A DNA stretch of 64,000 nt from Streptomyces lydicus (GTDB lineage: Bacteria > Actinomycetota > Actinomycetes > Streptomycetales > Streptomycetaceae). The notes below the pieces were generated by a model. That model was not told the origin of the DNA. It searched no databases and worked only from the letters and a program-made list of their open reading frames with translations. The stretch spans positions 186,001 through 250,000 of the forward strand of contig NZ_JNZA01000004.1 of the NCBI RefSeq assembly GCF_000717345.1, in the 5' to 3' direction. Position numbers and translations under genes: made by a program. Below, piece after piece: positions 1-7,911 of the stretch. Position 1 is the stretch's first letter. Each line of letters begins with the position of its first letter.

Positions 1-8
1 GTCACCGG

Positions 9-725
9 TCAGCGCTGACGGGCCGCCGGCCGGCGCTGCGCGGGCGGGGCGGGCGTCTCCTCGCGGCCCTGCGCCCACAGGGAGCGGACGTGGCCCAGGT
101 GGCGGGCCATGCACGCCTCGGCCGCCGCGGCGTCCCCGGTCAGCATCACGTCGAGCAGCTCCACGTGCTCCTCGGCGGACGGCAGCAACTGGTCGTGCTC
201 GTCGAGGCGGGTCAGGCCGTAGAGGCGGGAGCGCTTGCGCAGGTCGCCCACCGTCTCCACGAGGCGGTCGTTGCCGCTCAGGCCCAGCAGTTCGAGGTGG
301 AAGCGGCGGTCGGCCTCCAGGTACCCGATGAGGTCGTGCGCGCGGGCGGCGGTGACGATCTCCAGCGCGACCGGCCGGAGCGCCTCGAGCTGTTCGCGGG
401 TGGCGGTGCGGGTGATCCGGCCGATGACCGGGACCTCGATCAGCGCACGGATCTCGGTGTACTGGTCGAGGTCGCGCTCACTCACCTCGGTGATCCGGAA
501 ACCCTTGTTGCGCACCGGCTCGACCAGCCCCTCGCGGGCCAGGTCGAGCATCGCCTCGCGCACCGGGGTGGCGGAGACGCCGAAGTCCGCGGCGAGGCCG
601 GGCGCCGAGTAGACGGCCCCCGGCCGGAGTTCGCCCGCGATCAGGGCGGCGCGCAGCTGATGGGCGACCTGGTCGCGCAGCCGCTCCTGAGCGGTGATCA
701 GGCTGCGGTGCTTGAGTTCACCCAT
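9..725 (-). CDS. GntR/FadR-family transcriptional regulator (FCD type)
   Basis: A 238-residue regulator with an N-terminal winged helix-turn-helix (about residues 15-75; the segment VSATPVREAMLDLAREGLVE is the typical GntR recognition helix and wing) and a helical FCD ligand-binding domain (about 85-215). It is the last gene of a minus-strand hydroxyproline operon, separated from the epimerase gene by about 100 bp, so it probably has its own promoter. FCD regulators usually sense small carboxylates and repress adjacent catabolic genes; here hydroxyproline or a downstream intermediate is the likely ligand (inference). ATG start at 725. Confidence 0.9.
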   Translation of the reverse strand: MGELKHRSLITAQERLRDQVAHQLRAALIAGELRPGAVYSAPGLAADFGVSATPVREAMLDLAREGLVEPVRNKGFRITEVSERDLDQYTEIRALIEVPVIGRITRTATREQLEALRPVALEIVTAARAHDLIGYLEADRRFHLELLGLSGNDRLVETVGDLRKRSRLYGLTRLDEHDQLLPSAEEHVELLDVMLTGDAAAAEACMARHLGHVRSLWAQGREETPAPPAQRRPAARQR

Positions 726-771
726 GGTGGCCCTCCGAATGGCCCGGCAAGTCGGCGCGGAGTGCCAGCGT

Positions 772-786
772 ACAATGTCACGTTAC
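772..786. promoter_or_regulatory. Possible GntR operator upstream of the regulator gene
   Basis: The gap upstream of the GntR gene contains TACAATGTCACGTTACG. Its core ATGTCAC (775-781) recurs as ATGTCACA in the promoter region of the hydroxyproline operon (5669-5676). A short shared motif at the two promoters a local GntR protein would be expected to control is suggestive, but only 7 bases match and no footprint exists. Confidence 0.3.
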
Positions 787-825
787 GCAAACCGCCTGGC
801 AGGGCCCGGTGCCGGAGCCGCCCGG

Positions 826-1827
826 TCAGAGCTGGAAGCCCGCCGGGAAGGGGTCGGCCGGGTCGAGGAAGTACTGGGCGGTGCCGGTCAGCCAGGCGCG
901 GCCGGTGACGGTGGGGACGACGGCCGGCAGTCCACCGACGGTCGTCTCCCCCACGAGCCGGCCGGTGAACTCGGTCCCGATGAACGACTCGTTGACGAAG
1001 TCCTGGTGCAGGGGCAGTTCGCCGCGGGCGTGCAGCTGCGCCATCCGGGCCGAGGTGCCGGTGCCGCACGGCGAGCGGTCGAACCAGCCGGGGTGGATGG
1101 CCATGGCGTGCCGGGAGCGGGTGGCGTCGGACCCGGGCGCGGCGAAGTAGACGTGCTTGAGCCCGCCGATCCGGTCGTCCTCGGGGTGCACCGGCCGGTC
1201 GGTGGCGTTGACCGCGTCCATCAGCGCCAGGCCGGCGGCGAGGATGTCGTCCTTGCGGGCCCGGTCGAAGGGCAGCCCGACGCTGTCGAGCGGGACGACG
1301 GCGTAGAAGTTGCCGCCGTAGGCGAGGTCGTAGCCGATGCTGCCGTAGCCGGGGACGGTGATCTTGCGGTCCAGTGCGGCGCAGAACGCGGGGACGTTGG
1401 TGAGGGTGACGGCGGTGGCCGCGCCGTCCCGCACCCGCACCTCGGCGGTGACCAGTCCGGCGGGGGTGTCCAGCCGCACGGTCGTCACCGGTTCGCGCAC
1501 CTCCACCATGCCGGTCTCGACCAGGACGGTGGCCACCCCGATCGTCCCGTGCCCGCACATCGGCAGGAACCCCGAGACCTCGATGAAGAGCACACCGTAG
1601 TCGGCGTCGGGCCGGGTGGGCGGCTGGAGGATGGCGCCGCTCATGGCGGCATGGCCGCGCGGCTCGTACATCAGCAGGGTGCGGAGGTCGTCGCGGTGCT
1701 CGGCGAAGTGGCGCCGGCGGTCGGCCATGGTGGCGCCGGGGATGGTGCCGACGCCGCCGGTGATGACCCGGGTGGGCATGCCCTCGGTGTGGGAGTCGAC
1801 AGCGTGGAAGACGTGGCGGGTGCGCAC
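826..1827 (-). CDS. 4-hydroxyproline 2-epimerase (proline racemase family)
   Basis: A 333-residue member of the proline racemase superfamily. Both active-site cysteines are present: C91 in MCGHGTIG and C254 in SPCGTGTSA. Two Cys mark racemases/epimerases, whereas the trans-3-hydroxyproline dehydratases of this family replace the first with Ser or Thr. It would convert trans-4-hydroxy-L-proline to cis-4-hydroxy-D-proline, the first step of the pathway encoded by the adjacent genes. It starts with ATG 14 bp downstream of the DHDPS-like gene, consistent with one transcript. Function is well supported by motif plus context; proline racemase is the main alternative. Confidence 0.9.
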   Translation of the reverse strand: MRTRHVFHAVDSHTEGMPTRVITGGVGTIPGATMADRRRHFAEHRDDLRTLLMYEPRGHAAMSGAILQPPTRPDADYGVLFIEVSGFLPMCGHGTIGVATVLVETGMVEVREPVTTVRLDTPAGLVTAEVRVRDGAATAVTLTNVPAFCAALDRKITVPGYGSIGYDLAYGGNFYAVVPLDSVGLPFDRARKDDILAAGLALMDAVNATDRPVHPEDDRIGGLKHVYFAAPGSDATRSRHAMAIHPGWFDRSPCGTGTSARMAQLHARGELPLHQDFVNESFIGTEFTGRLVGETTVGGLPAVVPTVTGRAWLTGTAQYFLDPADPFPAGFQL

Positions 1828-1840
1828 GGGGGTGCCCCTC

Positions 1841-2740
1841 TCAGTGGTGGCCGTCGGCGAGCAGCTTCTCGGTGGCGGCGCGGAGCACGCTCAACTCCTC
1901 GTCCGCGAGCGGGAGACGGGGCGGCCGGGTGGGGCCGCCGTGGTGTCCGGCGAGGTCCATGGAGAACTTGATCGCCTGGACGAAGCCGGGCTTGGAGTCC
2001 CAGCGCAGCAGCGGGTGCAGGGCGCGGTAGAGGGGCAGTGCGGTGTCGAGGTCGTGTGCGGCCGCGGCGCGGTAGAGGGCTGCGCAGGAGGCGGGCAGCG
2101 CGTTGGGGTAGCCGGCGATCCAGCCGACCGCCCCGGCGAGGGCGAGTTCCAGCAGCACGTCGTCCGCCCCGATCAGCAGGTCCAGGTCCGGGGCGACCTC
2201 GGCGATCTCGTACGCCCTGCGGACGTCGCCGCTGAACTCCTTGACGGCCACGATGCTGCCGTCGGCGTGCAGCGCGCCGAGCAGTTGTGGGGTGAGGTCG
2301 ACCTTGGTGTCGAAGGGGTTGTTGTAGGCGACGACCGGGACGCCGGCCGCGGCGACCTCGGCGAAGTGGGCGCGGACCGCGGCCGGGCCGGCGCGGTAGC
2401 CGTTGGGCGGCAGCAGCAGGACGGAACCGGCGCCGGCCTCGGCGGCCCGCTCGGCCCAGCGGCGCGACTCCGCGCTGCCGTAGGCGGAGACGCCCGGCAT
2501 CACCCGGTCCCCGTCGCCGCCCGCGGCCTCCACGGCCGTCTGCACGATCCGGATGCGTTCGTCCTCGGTGAGGGTCTGGTACTCGCCGAGCGACCCGTTG
2601 GGCACCACGCCGTCGCAGCCGGCCGCGAGCAGCCGGGCGACCTGGGCCGCGTAGGCGTCGTGGTCGACGGAGAGGTCGTCGCGCAGGGGCAGGGTGGTGG
2701 CGACCATGATGCCGTGCCAGGGGCGGGTGCGGGTGGTCAT
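1841..2740 (-). CDS. DHDPS-family lyase, probable pyrroline-4-hydroxy-2-carboxylate deaminase
   Basis: A 299-residue (beta/alpha)8 barrel of the DapA/NAL superfamily. The carboxylate-binding loop is NGSLGEYQT (around 48-56), the family Tyr lies in AYNNP (Y139), and the Schiff-base Lys is in AVKEFSGD (K167). In hydroxyproline catabolism a DapA-family enzyme deaminates and dehydrates 1-pyrroline-4-hydroxy-2-carboxylate to alpha-ketoglutarate semialdehyde; location between the D-hydroxyproline dehydrogenase genes and the epimerase supports that role. The alpha-ketoglutarate semialdehyde dehydrogenase that normally follows is not in this window. Confidence 0.85.
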   Translation of the reverse strand: MTTRTRPWHGIMVATTLPLRDDLSVDHDAYAAQVARLLAAGCDGVVPNGSLGEYQTLTEDERIRIVQTAVEAAGGDGDRVMPGVSAYGSAESRRWAERAAEAGAGSVLLLPPNGYRAGPAAVRAHFAEVAAAGVPVVAYNNPFDTKVDLTPQLLGALHADGSIVAVKEFSGDVRRAYEIAEVAPDLDLLIGADDVLLELALAGAVGWIAGYPNALPASCAALYRAAAAHDLDTALPLYRALHPLLRWDSKPGFVQAIKFSMDLAGHHGGPTRPPRLPLADEELSVLRAATEKLLADGHH

Positions 2741-2773
2741 GCGGTGTCTCCTTGGGGTGCGGAAGAAGGTGCC

Positions 2774-4186
2774 TCAGCCGTCGGCGAGGTGGTCGAGCAC
2801 GATCGGGCAGGCCAGCGGCCGGCGCGTGGGCGCGGGGGCCGGGTCCCCCGCGAGGTGTGTCACGGCGGTGCCGCACATCCGGCCCTGGCACCAGCCCATG
2901 CCGGCGCGGGTGAGGAGTTTGACGGTGCGGCCGTCGCGGGCGCCGAGGCCGGTCACGGCGTCCTGGATCCGGCCTGCGGTGACCTCCTCGCAGCGGCACA
3001 CCTCGGTGTCGGTGCGCAGCCAGTCGGACCAGCCGGGGCGCGGCGCGTGGACGGCCGCCATGGCCAGCGCGAACCGGCGCAGCCGGTCCCGGCGCCGCCG
3101 CAGTGCGCCGACCGGGCCCCGGCCGGCGATCGACCTGGCCGCCAACTCGCCTTCGATGAAGGCGAGTTCGGCACCGGCGACGCCGCAGGTCTCCCCCGCC
3201 GCCCAGATCCCGCCGACCGTGGTCCGCTGCCGGCCGTCGACGACCAGGGCGTGGCCGCCGTCGGGCGTGCGGCGGGTGGCGCAACCGAGCCCGGTGGCCG
3301 GCTCCAGTTGCGGGACCAGGCCGTGGCCGACCGCGAGGGCGTCGCAGGGGATGCGTACGCCGGTGCCGGGCAGCGGCCGCCAGTCGTGGTCGAGCCGGGT
3401 CAGGGTGACGGCCTCGACCCGGTCGGTGCCGTGCACGGCGGTGACCGCGCTCCGGCTCCGGAGGCGTACGCCGTGCCGGGCCAGGGTGGCGGCGTGGCCC
3501 GCCGCCTCGACGAGCTTGCGGGGCTGGGCGGCCAGGGCGCGGGGGCTGCGGGCGTACGCCCCGTAGTCGCCCGCCTCGGCGACGACCGGGACCCGCGCTC
3601 CGGCGGCGGCCAGCGACCCGGCGACGGCGAGCAGCAGCGGCCCGCTGCCGGCGACCACGATCCGCCGTCCCGGCAGTACCAGGCCGGCCTTGAGCATCGC
3701 CTGCGCGCCGGCCGCGCCGACGACTCCGGGCAGGGTCCAGCCGGGAAAGGGGAGCTGGCGCTCGTACGCCCCGGTGGCGAGCAGCACATGACGTGCGGTC
3801 AGTTCTGGTGCGGGGCCGTGCGCCCCGTCGGGTCCGGTCACCGCGTGGACGGTCCAGTGTTCCGGGTCGGCGGTGGCCCGGGTGACGGCCCAGACGTGAT
3901 GCTCGGCGAGGTGGTGGACCCGGCCGGCGGCGCGCTGTGCCGCCAGACGGGCCGCGCGGCGGGTGAAGGCGCCCCAGGAGTGGTGCAGGGCCCGGGGGCG
4001 GGCGGCGCCGAGGCCGGGGGCCGGCTGCCGGTAGAACTGGCCGCCGGGGCGGGGCGCGGCGTCGAGGAGGGCCACGGTCAGTCCGAGTTCGGCCGCGGTG
4101 ACGGCGGCGGCGAGCCCGGCCGGCCCCGCCCCGATGACGGCGAGGTCGTGGACGGTTCCCCGGGTGTCAGACGGCGAGACCGGCAT
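2774..4186 (-). CDS. FAD-dependent oxidoreductase with C-terminal BFD-like [2Fe-2S] domain (D-hydroxyproline dehydrogenase subunit)
   Basis: A 470-residue flavoprotein. An N-terminal Rossmann FAD motif (VIGAGPAGLAAAV, about 15-27) and a second nucleotide-binding region precede a C-terminal BFD/NirB-type [2Fe-2S] domain with four Cys (CRCEE and WCQGRMCG). This is the architecture of the larger FAD subunit of heterotrimeric amino-acid dehydrogenases such as Pseudomonas D-hydroxyproline dehydrogenase (LhpBEF). Its start overlaps the end of the [2Fe-2S] subunit gene by 20 bp, implying translational coupling and subunit stoichiometry. Confidence 0.85.
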   Translation of the reverse strand: MPVSPSDTRGTVHDLAVIGAGPAGLAAAVTAAELGLTVALLDAAPRPGGQFYRQPAPGLGAARPRALHHSWGAFTRRAARLAAQRAAGRVHHLAEHHVWAVTRATADPEHWTVHAVTGPDGAHGPAPELTARHVLLATGAYERQLPFPGWTLPGVVGAAGAQAMLKAGLVLPGRRIVVAGSGPLLLAVAGSLAAAGARVPVVAEAGDYGAYARSPRALAAQPRKLVEAAGHAATLARHGVRLRSRSAVTAVHGTDRVEAVTLTRLDHDWRPLPGTGVRIPCDALAVGHGLVPQLEPATGLGCATRRTPDGGHALVVDGRQRTTVGGIWAAGETCGVAGAELAFIEGELAARSIAGRGPVGALRRRRDRLRRFALAMAAVHAPRPGWSDWLRTDTEVCRCEEVTAGRIQDAVTGLGARDGRTVKLLTRAGMGWCQGRMCGTAVTHLAGDPAPAPTRRPLACPIVLDHLADG

Positions 4187-4493
4187 GCCCGTGTCCCTCC
4201 TGGGTGGTGACGGCGTCCCCCGGCCGGGCCGGGATCAGGCAGGCCCGTTGGTTGGGGGTGCCGTTGACGGTGGCGAGGCAGTCGTAGCAGGAGCCGATGC
4301 CGCAGAAGGCGCCGCGCGGCCGCCCGCTGCCGCGGGTGCGCCGCCAGGAGAGCACGCCCGCCGCCCAGAGCGCGGCGGCGAGGCTCTGGCCGGGCAGTGC
4401 GGGCAGCGGTCTGCCGTCCAGGCTGATCTCGAACGCCGGTTCCGGCCGGGCGCGTACGAGGGCGGCGGGGGTACGGCGACGGCGGCGGCTCAT
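4167..4493 (-). CDS. (2Fe-2S)-binding protein, small subunit of D-hydroxyproline dehydrogenase
   Basis: A 108-residue ferredoxin-like protein with the plant-type cluster motif C64-x4-C69-x2-C72-x12-C85. The start is ATG at 4493, giving an ATGA overlap with the stop of the DadA-like gene. Longer open frames upstream only shadow that gene. In the family it shuttles electrons between the two flavoprotein subunits encoded on either side. Confidence 0.88.
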   Translation of the reverse strand: MSRRRRRTPAALVRARPEPAFEISLDGRPLPALPGQSLAAALWAAGVLSWRRTRGSGRPRGAFCGIGSCYDCLATVNGTPNQRACLIPARPGDAVTTQEGHGHAGLAV

Positions 4494-5659
4494 GCCGGGC
4501 TCCTCTCCACGAAGCGGTCCGGCCGGAAGGGCGCGGCGTCCAGGGGTGCGGGGGTCGCGGTCAGCGCGGCGGCGATCAGTTGGCCGGTCGCCGGGGCGAG
4601 GCCGATGCCCGCGCCCTCGTGGCCGCAGGCGTGCAGCAGGCCGGGGGCGCGCGGGTCGGGGCCGATGGCCGGGAGGTGGTCCGGGAGGTAGGGGCGGAAG
4701 CCCTGGTAGGCACGCATCACCCGGACGCCGGCCAGCACGGGGAAGAGGGCCGCGGCCCGGGCGGCGAGCCGGCGGATCACCTCGACCGAGAGCGTGCGGT
4801 CGAAGCCGACGCGTTCGCGGCTGGCGCCGATGAGCACCGGGCCGGCCGGGGTGCCCTCGACCACCGCGGAGGTCTGCAGTGCCGCCGAGTCGCTGGCCAC
4901 GTCGGCGACGTAGTCGGCGGCGTACACCTTGCGCCGGACGACGCGCGGCAACGGTTCGGTGACCAGGACGAATCCGCGGCGCGGCAGTACCGGGACGGTC
5001 ACCCCGGCGAGCGCGGCGAGCTCGCCGGCCCAGGTGCCGGTGGCGTTGACGACGGCGGGGGCGAGGAGGTCGCCCCGCGGGGTGCGGACGCCGCGGACCG
5101 CTCCGCCGGGGCCCCGGAGGACGGCGGTGACCTCGGCGCCCAGGTGAAGCCGGGCGCCCGAGGCGCGCAGCAGGTACGCGGCGGCCAGGGCGGGCTGCAC
5201 CTGCGCGTCCTGCGGGTAGAGGACGCCGCCGGCGAGCCCGGGCGCGAGGTGTGGCTCCGCGTCGCGCAGCCGGTCGGCGGGGAGGCAGGTGCTCGCCACG
5301 CCCGCCGCGGTCTGCGCCTCGCTGAGCGTGCGCAGGGCGGCCAGGCCCGGTTCGTCGCCGGCGACGACCAGTCCGCCCTTGGTCTCGTACTCGATCTCCG
5401 GCGGGAGTGCGGCGGCGAGTTCGCGCCACAGCCGGGCGGAGAGCAGTGCGAGGTCGAGTTCCGGGCCCGGCTCCTTGTCGGAGACGAGCAGGTTCCCCTC
5501 GCCGGCGCCGGTGGTGCCGCCCGCGACCGCGCCGCGGTCGACGACGGTGACGGAGAGGCCGGACCGGGCGGCGTAGTAGGCGCACGCGGCGCCGACCGCA
5601 CCGGCCCCGACGATGACGACATCGGAGGTGTCCAGGTGGTGTCCGTTTCTCGTGGGCAC
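4490..5659 (-). CDS. DadA/glycine-oxidase-like FAD-dependent oxidoreductase (catalytic subunit of D-hydroxyproline dehydrogenase)
   Basis: A 389-residue D-amino-acid-oxidase fold protein. It has a Rossmann motif (VVIVGAGAVGAACAYYAAR, about 14-32), a central substrate domain and a C-terminal CGHEGAGIGLAPATG FAD-binding segment. As first gene of the operon it begins with GTG at 5659, close behind an AT-richer promoter segment. With the following [2Fe-2S] and FAD/BFD genes it makes a three-subunit set matching known D-hydroxyproline dehydrogenases, which oxidise cis-4-hydroxy-D-proline to the pyrroline carboxylate. Sarcosine/glycine oxidase is the alternative in isolation, but context argues against it. 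Confidence 0.87.
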   Translation of the reverse strand: MPTRNGHHLDTSDVVIVGAGAVGAACAYYAARSGLSVTVVDRGAVAGGTTGAGEGNLLVSDKEPGPELDLALLSARLWRELAAALPPEIEYETKGGLVVAGDEPGLAALRTLSEAQTAAGVASTCLPADRLRDAEPHLAPGLAGGVLYPQDAQVQPALAAAYLLRASGARLHLGAEVTAVLRGPGGAVRGVRTPRGDLLAPAVVNATGTWAGELAALAGVTVPVLPRRGFVLVTEPLPRVVRRKVYAADYVADVASDSAALQTSAVVEGTPAGPVLIGASRERVGFDRTLSVEVIRRLAARAAALFPVLAGVRVMRAYQGFRPYLPDHLPAIGPDPRAPGLLHACGHEGAGIGLAPATGQLIAAALTATPAPLDAAPFRPDRFVERSPA

Positions 5660-5752
5660 CTCAGTAATATGTCACACAACACTGTTTCTGAGAAGGGGAC
5701 TTGATCGGGCGGGGCGGGACCGGTCGGCCGGCCGCGGGGCACGGCGTACGTG
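5660..5752 (-). promoter_or_regulatory. Promoter region of the hydroxyproline operon
   Basis: A 93-bp gap between the end of the biosynthetic-cluster adenylation gene and the GTG start of the operon. It holds a locally AT-rich stretch (GTAATATGTCACACAACACTG, in two parts at 5665-5685) that includes the ATGTCAC motif also seen upstream of the gntR gene. No clear -35/-10 pair was assigned. Confidence 0.4.
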
Positions 5753-7282
5753 TCAGGACGGCCGGCCGGGCACCCCGAGCAGCTCTCCGAGGGCGGCCCG
5801 GTCGGTCTTGCCATTGGGGTTGAGCGGGAGGGTCTCCAGCCCGGTGAGGGTGGCCGGCACCATGTAGGCGGGCAGCCGGTCGCGCAGCGCCGCCCGCAGG
5901 TCGTCCGCGGTGCCGGGGGCGCCGGTGTACGCGGCGGTGAGTTCCAGGCCGCCGGGGGTGGCCAGGGGCAGGACGGCCGCGTCCCGGACGCCGGGCAGCG
6001 CCCGCAGCGCCGCCTCGACCTCGCCGAGTTCGACGCGGTAGCCGTGCACCTGGACCTGCTGGTCGGCGCGGCCGAGGTGCACCAGCGACCGGCCGTCACC
6101 GGCCGGGCCGACGCGGTCGCCGGTGCGGTACCAGTGCGCGTCGGTCGGGGGGACGGCCGGGTCGTAGGGGCCGCCGTCGGGTGCCAGGAAGCGGCCGGCG
6201 TTGTGCGCCGGATCGAGGTAGCCGGGGAAGCGCTGGGGGCCGCGGACGCACAACTCGTCCTCTTGGAGGCGCAGTTCCATGCCCGGGTGGAGGGTGCCGA
6301 TGGGGACGGTCCCGTTGGCGGGCGACGGCCAGTCGGCGCGGTCCGCGGGGAGGCGGTAGGCGGCGCAGGTGACGGCCAGTTCGGTCGGGCCGTAGGCGTT
6401 CTCCAGCCGGCTCCCGGGGGCGGCCCGTTGCCAGGCCGCGGCCTGCTGGAGGGTGAGCGGTTCGCCGCAGAACATGCTGCTGCGCAGCGTCGGCATGCTG
6501 TCCGGGCGCAGCGCCCGGAACCGCTGGGCGAGCGAGATCACCGACGGGACGGAGTTCCAGTGGGTGAGGGCGCGCGCGGTGACGAAGCGGACGGGGGTGA
6601 GGACCTCGTCGCGGGTCGGCACGACGAGGGTGGCGCCGCTCCCCCAGGCGGTGAACATGTCGTGCACCGAGGGGTCGAAGGTCAGGTCGAAGGTCTGGGA
6701 GAAGCGGTCGCCGGGGCCCGCCGCGCAGCGCGGCACGACGTGCGCGAGGTAGGCGCGGATGTTCCGGTGCGTGACCGGGACGCCTTTGGGGGCGCCGGTC
6801 GAGCCGGAGGTGAACAGGAGGTAGGCGAGGTCGTCGGGCCCGGCGGGGCGGACGCCGGACAGCGGCGGCGCCGTGAGGCGGCGCAGCTCGGGGTCGGTGA
6901 GGGTGAACACCGGGACGCCCAGGCGGTCGGTGGGGCCGGTGCCGTCGGCCAGTACGGCGTCGAGCCGCGCGGTCCGGGCGATCGTCGCGTTGCGTGCGGC
7001 GGGGAAGGAGGGGCCGAGGGGGACGACGGTGGCGCCGAGGCGCTGGACGGCGAGGTAGCCGGCGTAGGCGACGGCGGTCCGGGCCGCCAACAGGCCGATG
7101 CGGAACGGTGGTTGCCCCGACAGTCGCTGGTGGAGGTGCGCCGCCAGCGTCTCGGCGAGGCCGGCCAGCTCGGCGTAGTCGAGGGTGCTGTCGCCGGTCT
7201 CCAGCGCGGTGCGGCCGGGGTGCGCGGCGGCGGAGGCCGCGAACCAGTCGTAGAGGGTGGGCGGTGCGTCGGGGGTGCTCAC
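5753..7282 (-). CDS. Stand-alone amino-acid adenylation enzyme (AMP-dependent ligase)
   Basis: A 509-residue ANL-superfamily enzyme. The P-loop/A3 motif is LLFTSGSTGAPKG (about 155-167), A4 is FDPSVHD with the Asp that normally binds the alpha-amino group, A5 is NAYGPTE, and the A10 Lys is in NGKTDRAAL near the C-terminus. There is no fused carrier domain, so it probably loads an amino acid onto the separate ACP encoded upstream or the ACP domain of the BtrH-like protein. GTG start at 7282 gives a GTGA overlap with the phosphopantetheinyl transferase gene. It is the last gene of the left arm of the cluster. Confidence 0.85.
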   Translation of the reverse strand: MSTPDAPPTLYDWFAASAAAHPGRTALETGDSTLDYAELAGLAETLAAHLHQRLSGQPPFRIGLLAARTAVAYAGYLAVQRLGATVVPLGPSFPAARNATIARTARLDAVLADGTGPTDRLGVPVFTLTDPELRRLTAPPLSGVRPAGPDDLAYLLFTSGSTGAPKGVPVTHRNIRAYLAHVVPRCAAGPGDRFSQTFDLTFDPSVHDMFTAWGSGATLVVPTRDEVLTPVRFVTARALTHWNSVPSVISLAQRFRALRPDSMPTLRSSMFCGEPLTLQQAAAWQRAAPGSRLENAYGPTELAVTCAAYRLPADRADWPSPANGTVPIGTLHPGMELRLQEDELCVRGPQRFPGYLDPAHNAGRFLAPDGGPYDPAVPPTDAHWYRTGDRVGPAGDGRSLVHLGRADQQVQVHGYRVELGEVEAALRALPGVRDAAVLPLATPGGLELTAAYTGAPGTADDLRAALRDRLPAYMVPATLTGLETLPLNPNGKTDRAALGELLGVPGRPS

Positions 7283-7911
7283 CGTTCGCCTTTCGTGAGG
7301 GTCGGGGCCATGGGGAACGCGCAGCTGAGGGGCAGGGCGGAGTGGTCGCGCAGGGCGATCCAGCGGAGGGCGCCCCAGCGGCCGGTGCGGGCGCCGGGGG
7401 TGACGTCGATGGTCCAGGGGCGGCCGGCCAGGCCCGTGCCGTCGGCCTTGACGCACGCCTCCTGGACCGTCCACACCCAGGCCACCTCCTCGGCGGCGCG
7501 CGCCGGCGGCAGGGCGGCGAGCCGCCCGGCGTGGTCGCCCAGCAGGCGGCGGGCGAAGGAGGGGGTGACGTGGGTGCCGGGGCGCTGCACGTCCACGCCG
7601 AGCGCCCGTCCGACGGCGACTCCGGCGGCGAGGGCGCCCTGACTGTGCGAGACGCTGATGCCGATGCCGGGGTGCCCGCGCAGCCCCGGCTTGCCGCGCC
7701 GGTCCGCGGTGAGGTCGGCGCCGGCCAGGGCGGGCCGTACGGTGGCAAGCAGTTGCCGCAGCAGGCCGCGTCCGGCCAGGAATTCCCGGGCCCGCCACTC
7801 GGGCATGGCCTGCGCCCGGCGGAGATCGCCGGGCTGGGTGCTGGGCGGCACCCGGTCCGCGGTGGCGGTGGTCACCCAGAGCCGGTCGGCCACCAGGAGG
7901 GGGACGCTCAC
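7279..7911 (-). CDS. Sfp-type 4'-phosphopantetheinyl transferase, variant motif
   Basis: A 210-residue Sfp-like protein that would convert apo-ACP to holo-ACP. The first motif is present (ALGVDVQ), and the second reads WTVQEACVK where W-T/S/C-x-K-E-A-x-x-K is usual, so the Lys before the catalytic Glu is Gln; the position usually Glu after the metal-binding Asp is also Gln. Start is GTG 7911, overlapping the acyl-CoA dehydrogenase stop. Location beside an ACP and adenylation genes argues for a dedicated activator of this pathway. The substitutions may be tolerated or may alter carrier preference. Confidence 0.8.
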   Translation of the reverse strand: MSVPLLVADRLWVTTATADRVPPSTQPGDLRRAQAMPEWRAREFLAGRGLLRQLLATVRPALAGADLTADRRGKPGLRGHPGIGISVSHSQGALAAGVAVGRALGVDVQRPGTHVTPSFARRLLGDHAGRLAALPPARAAEEVAWVWTVQEACVKADGTGLAGRPWTIDVTPGARTGRWGALRWIALRDHSALPLSCAFPMAPTLTKGER

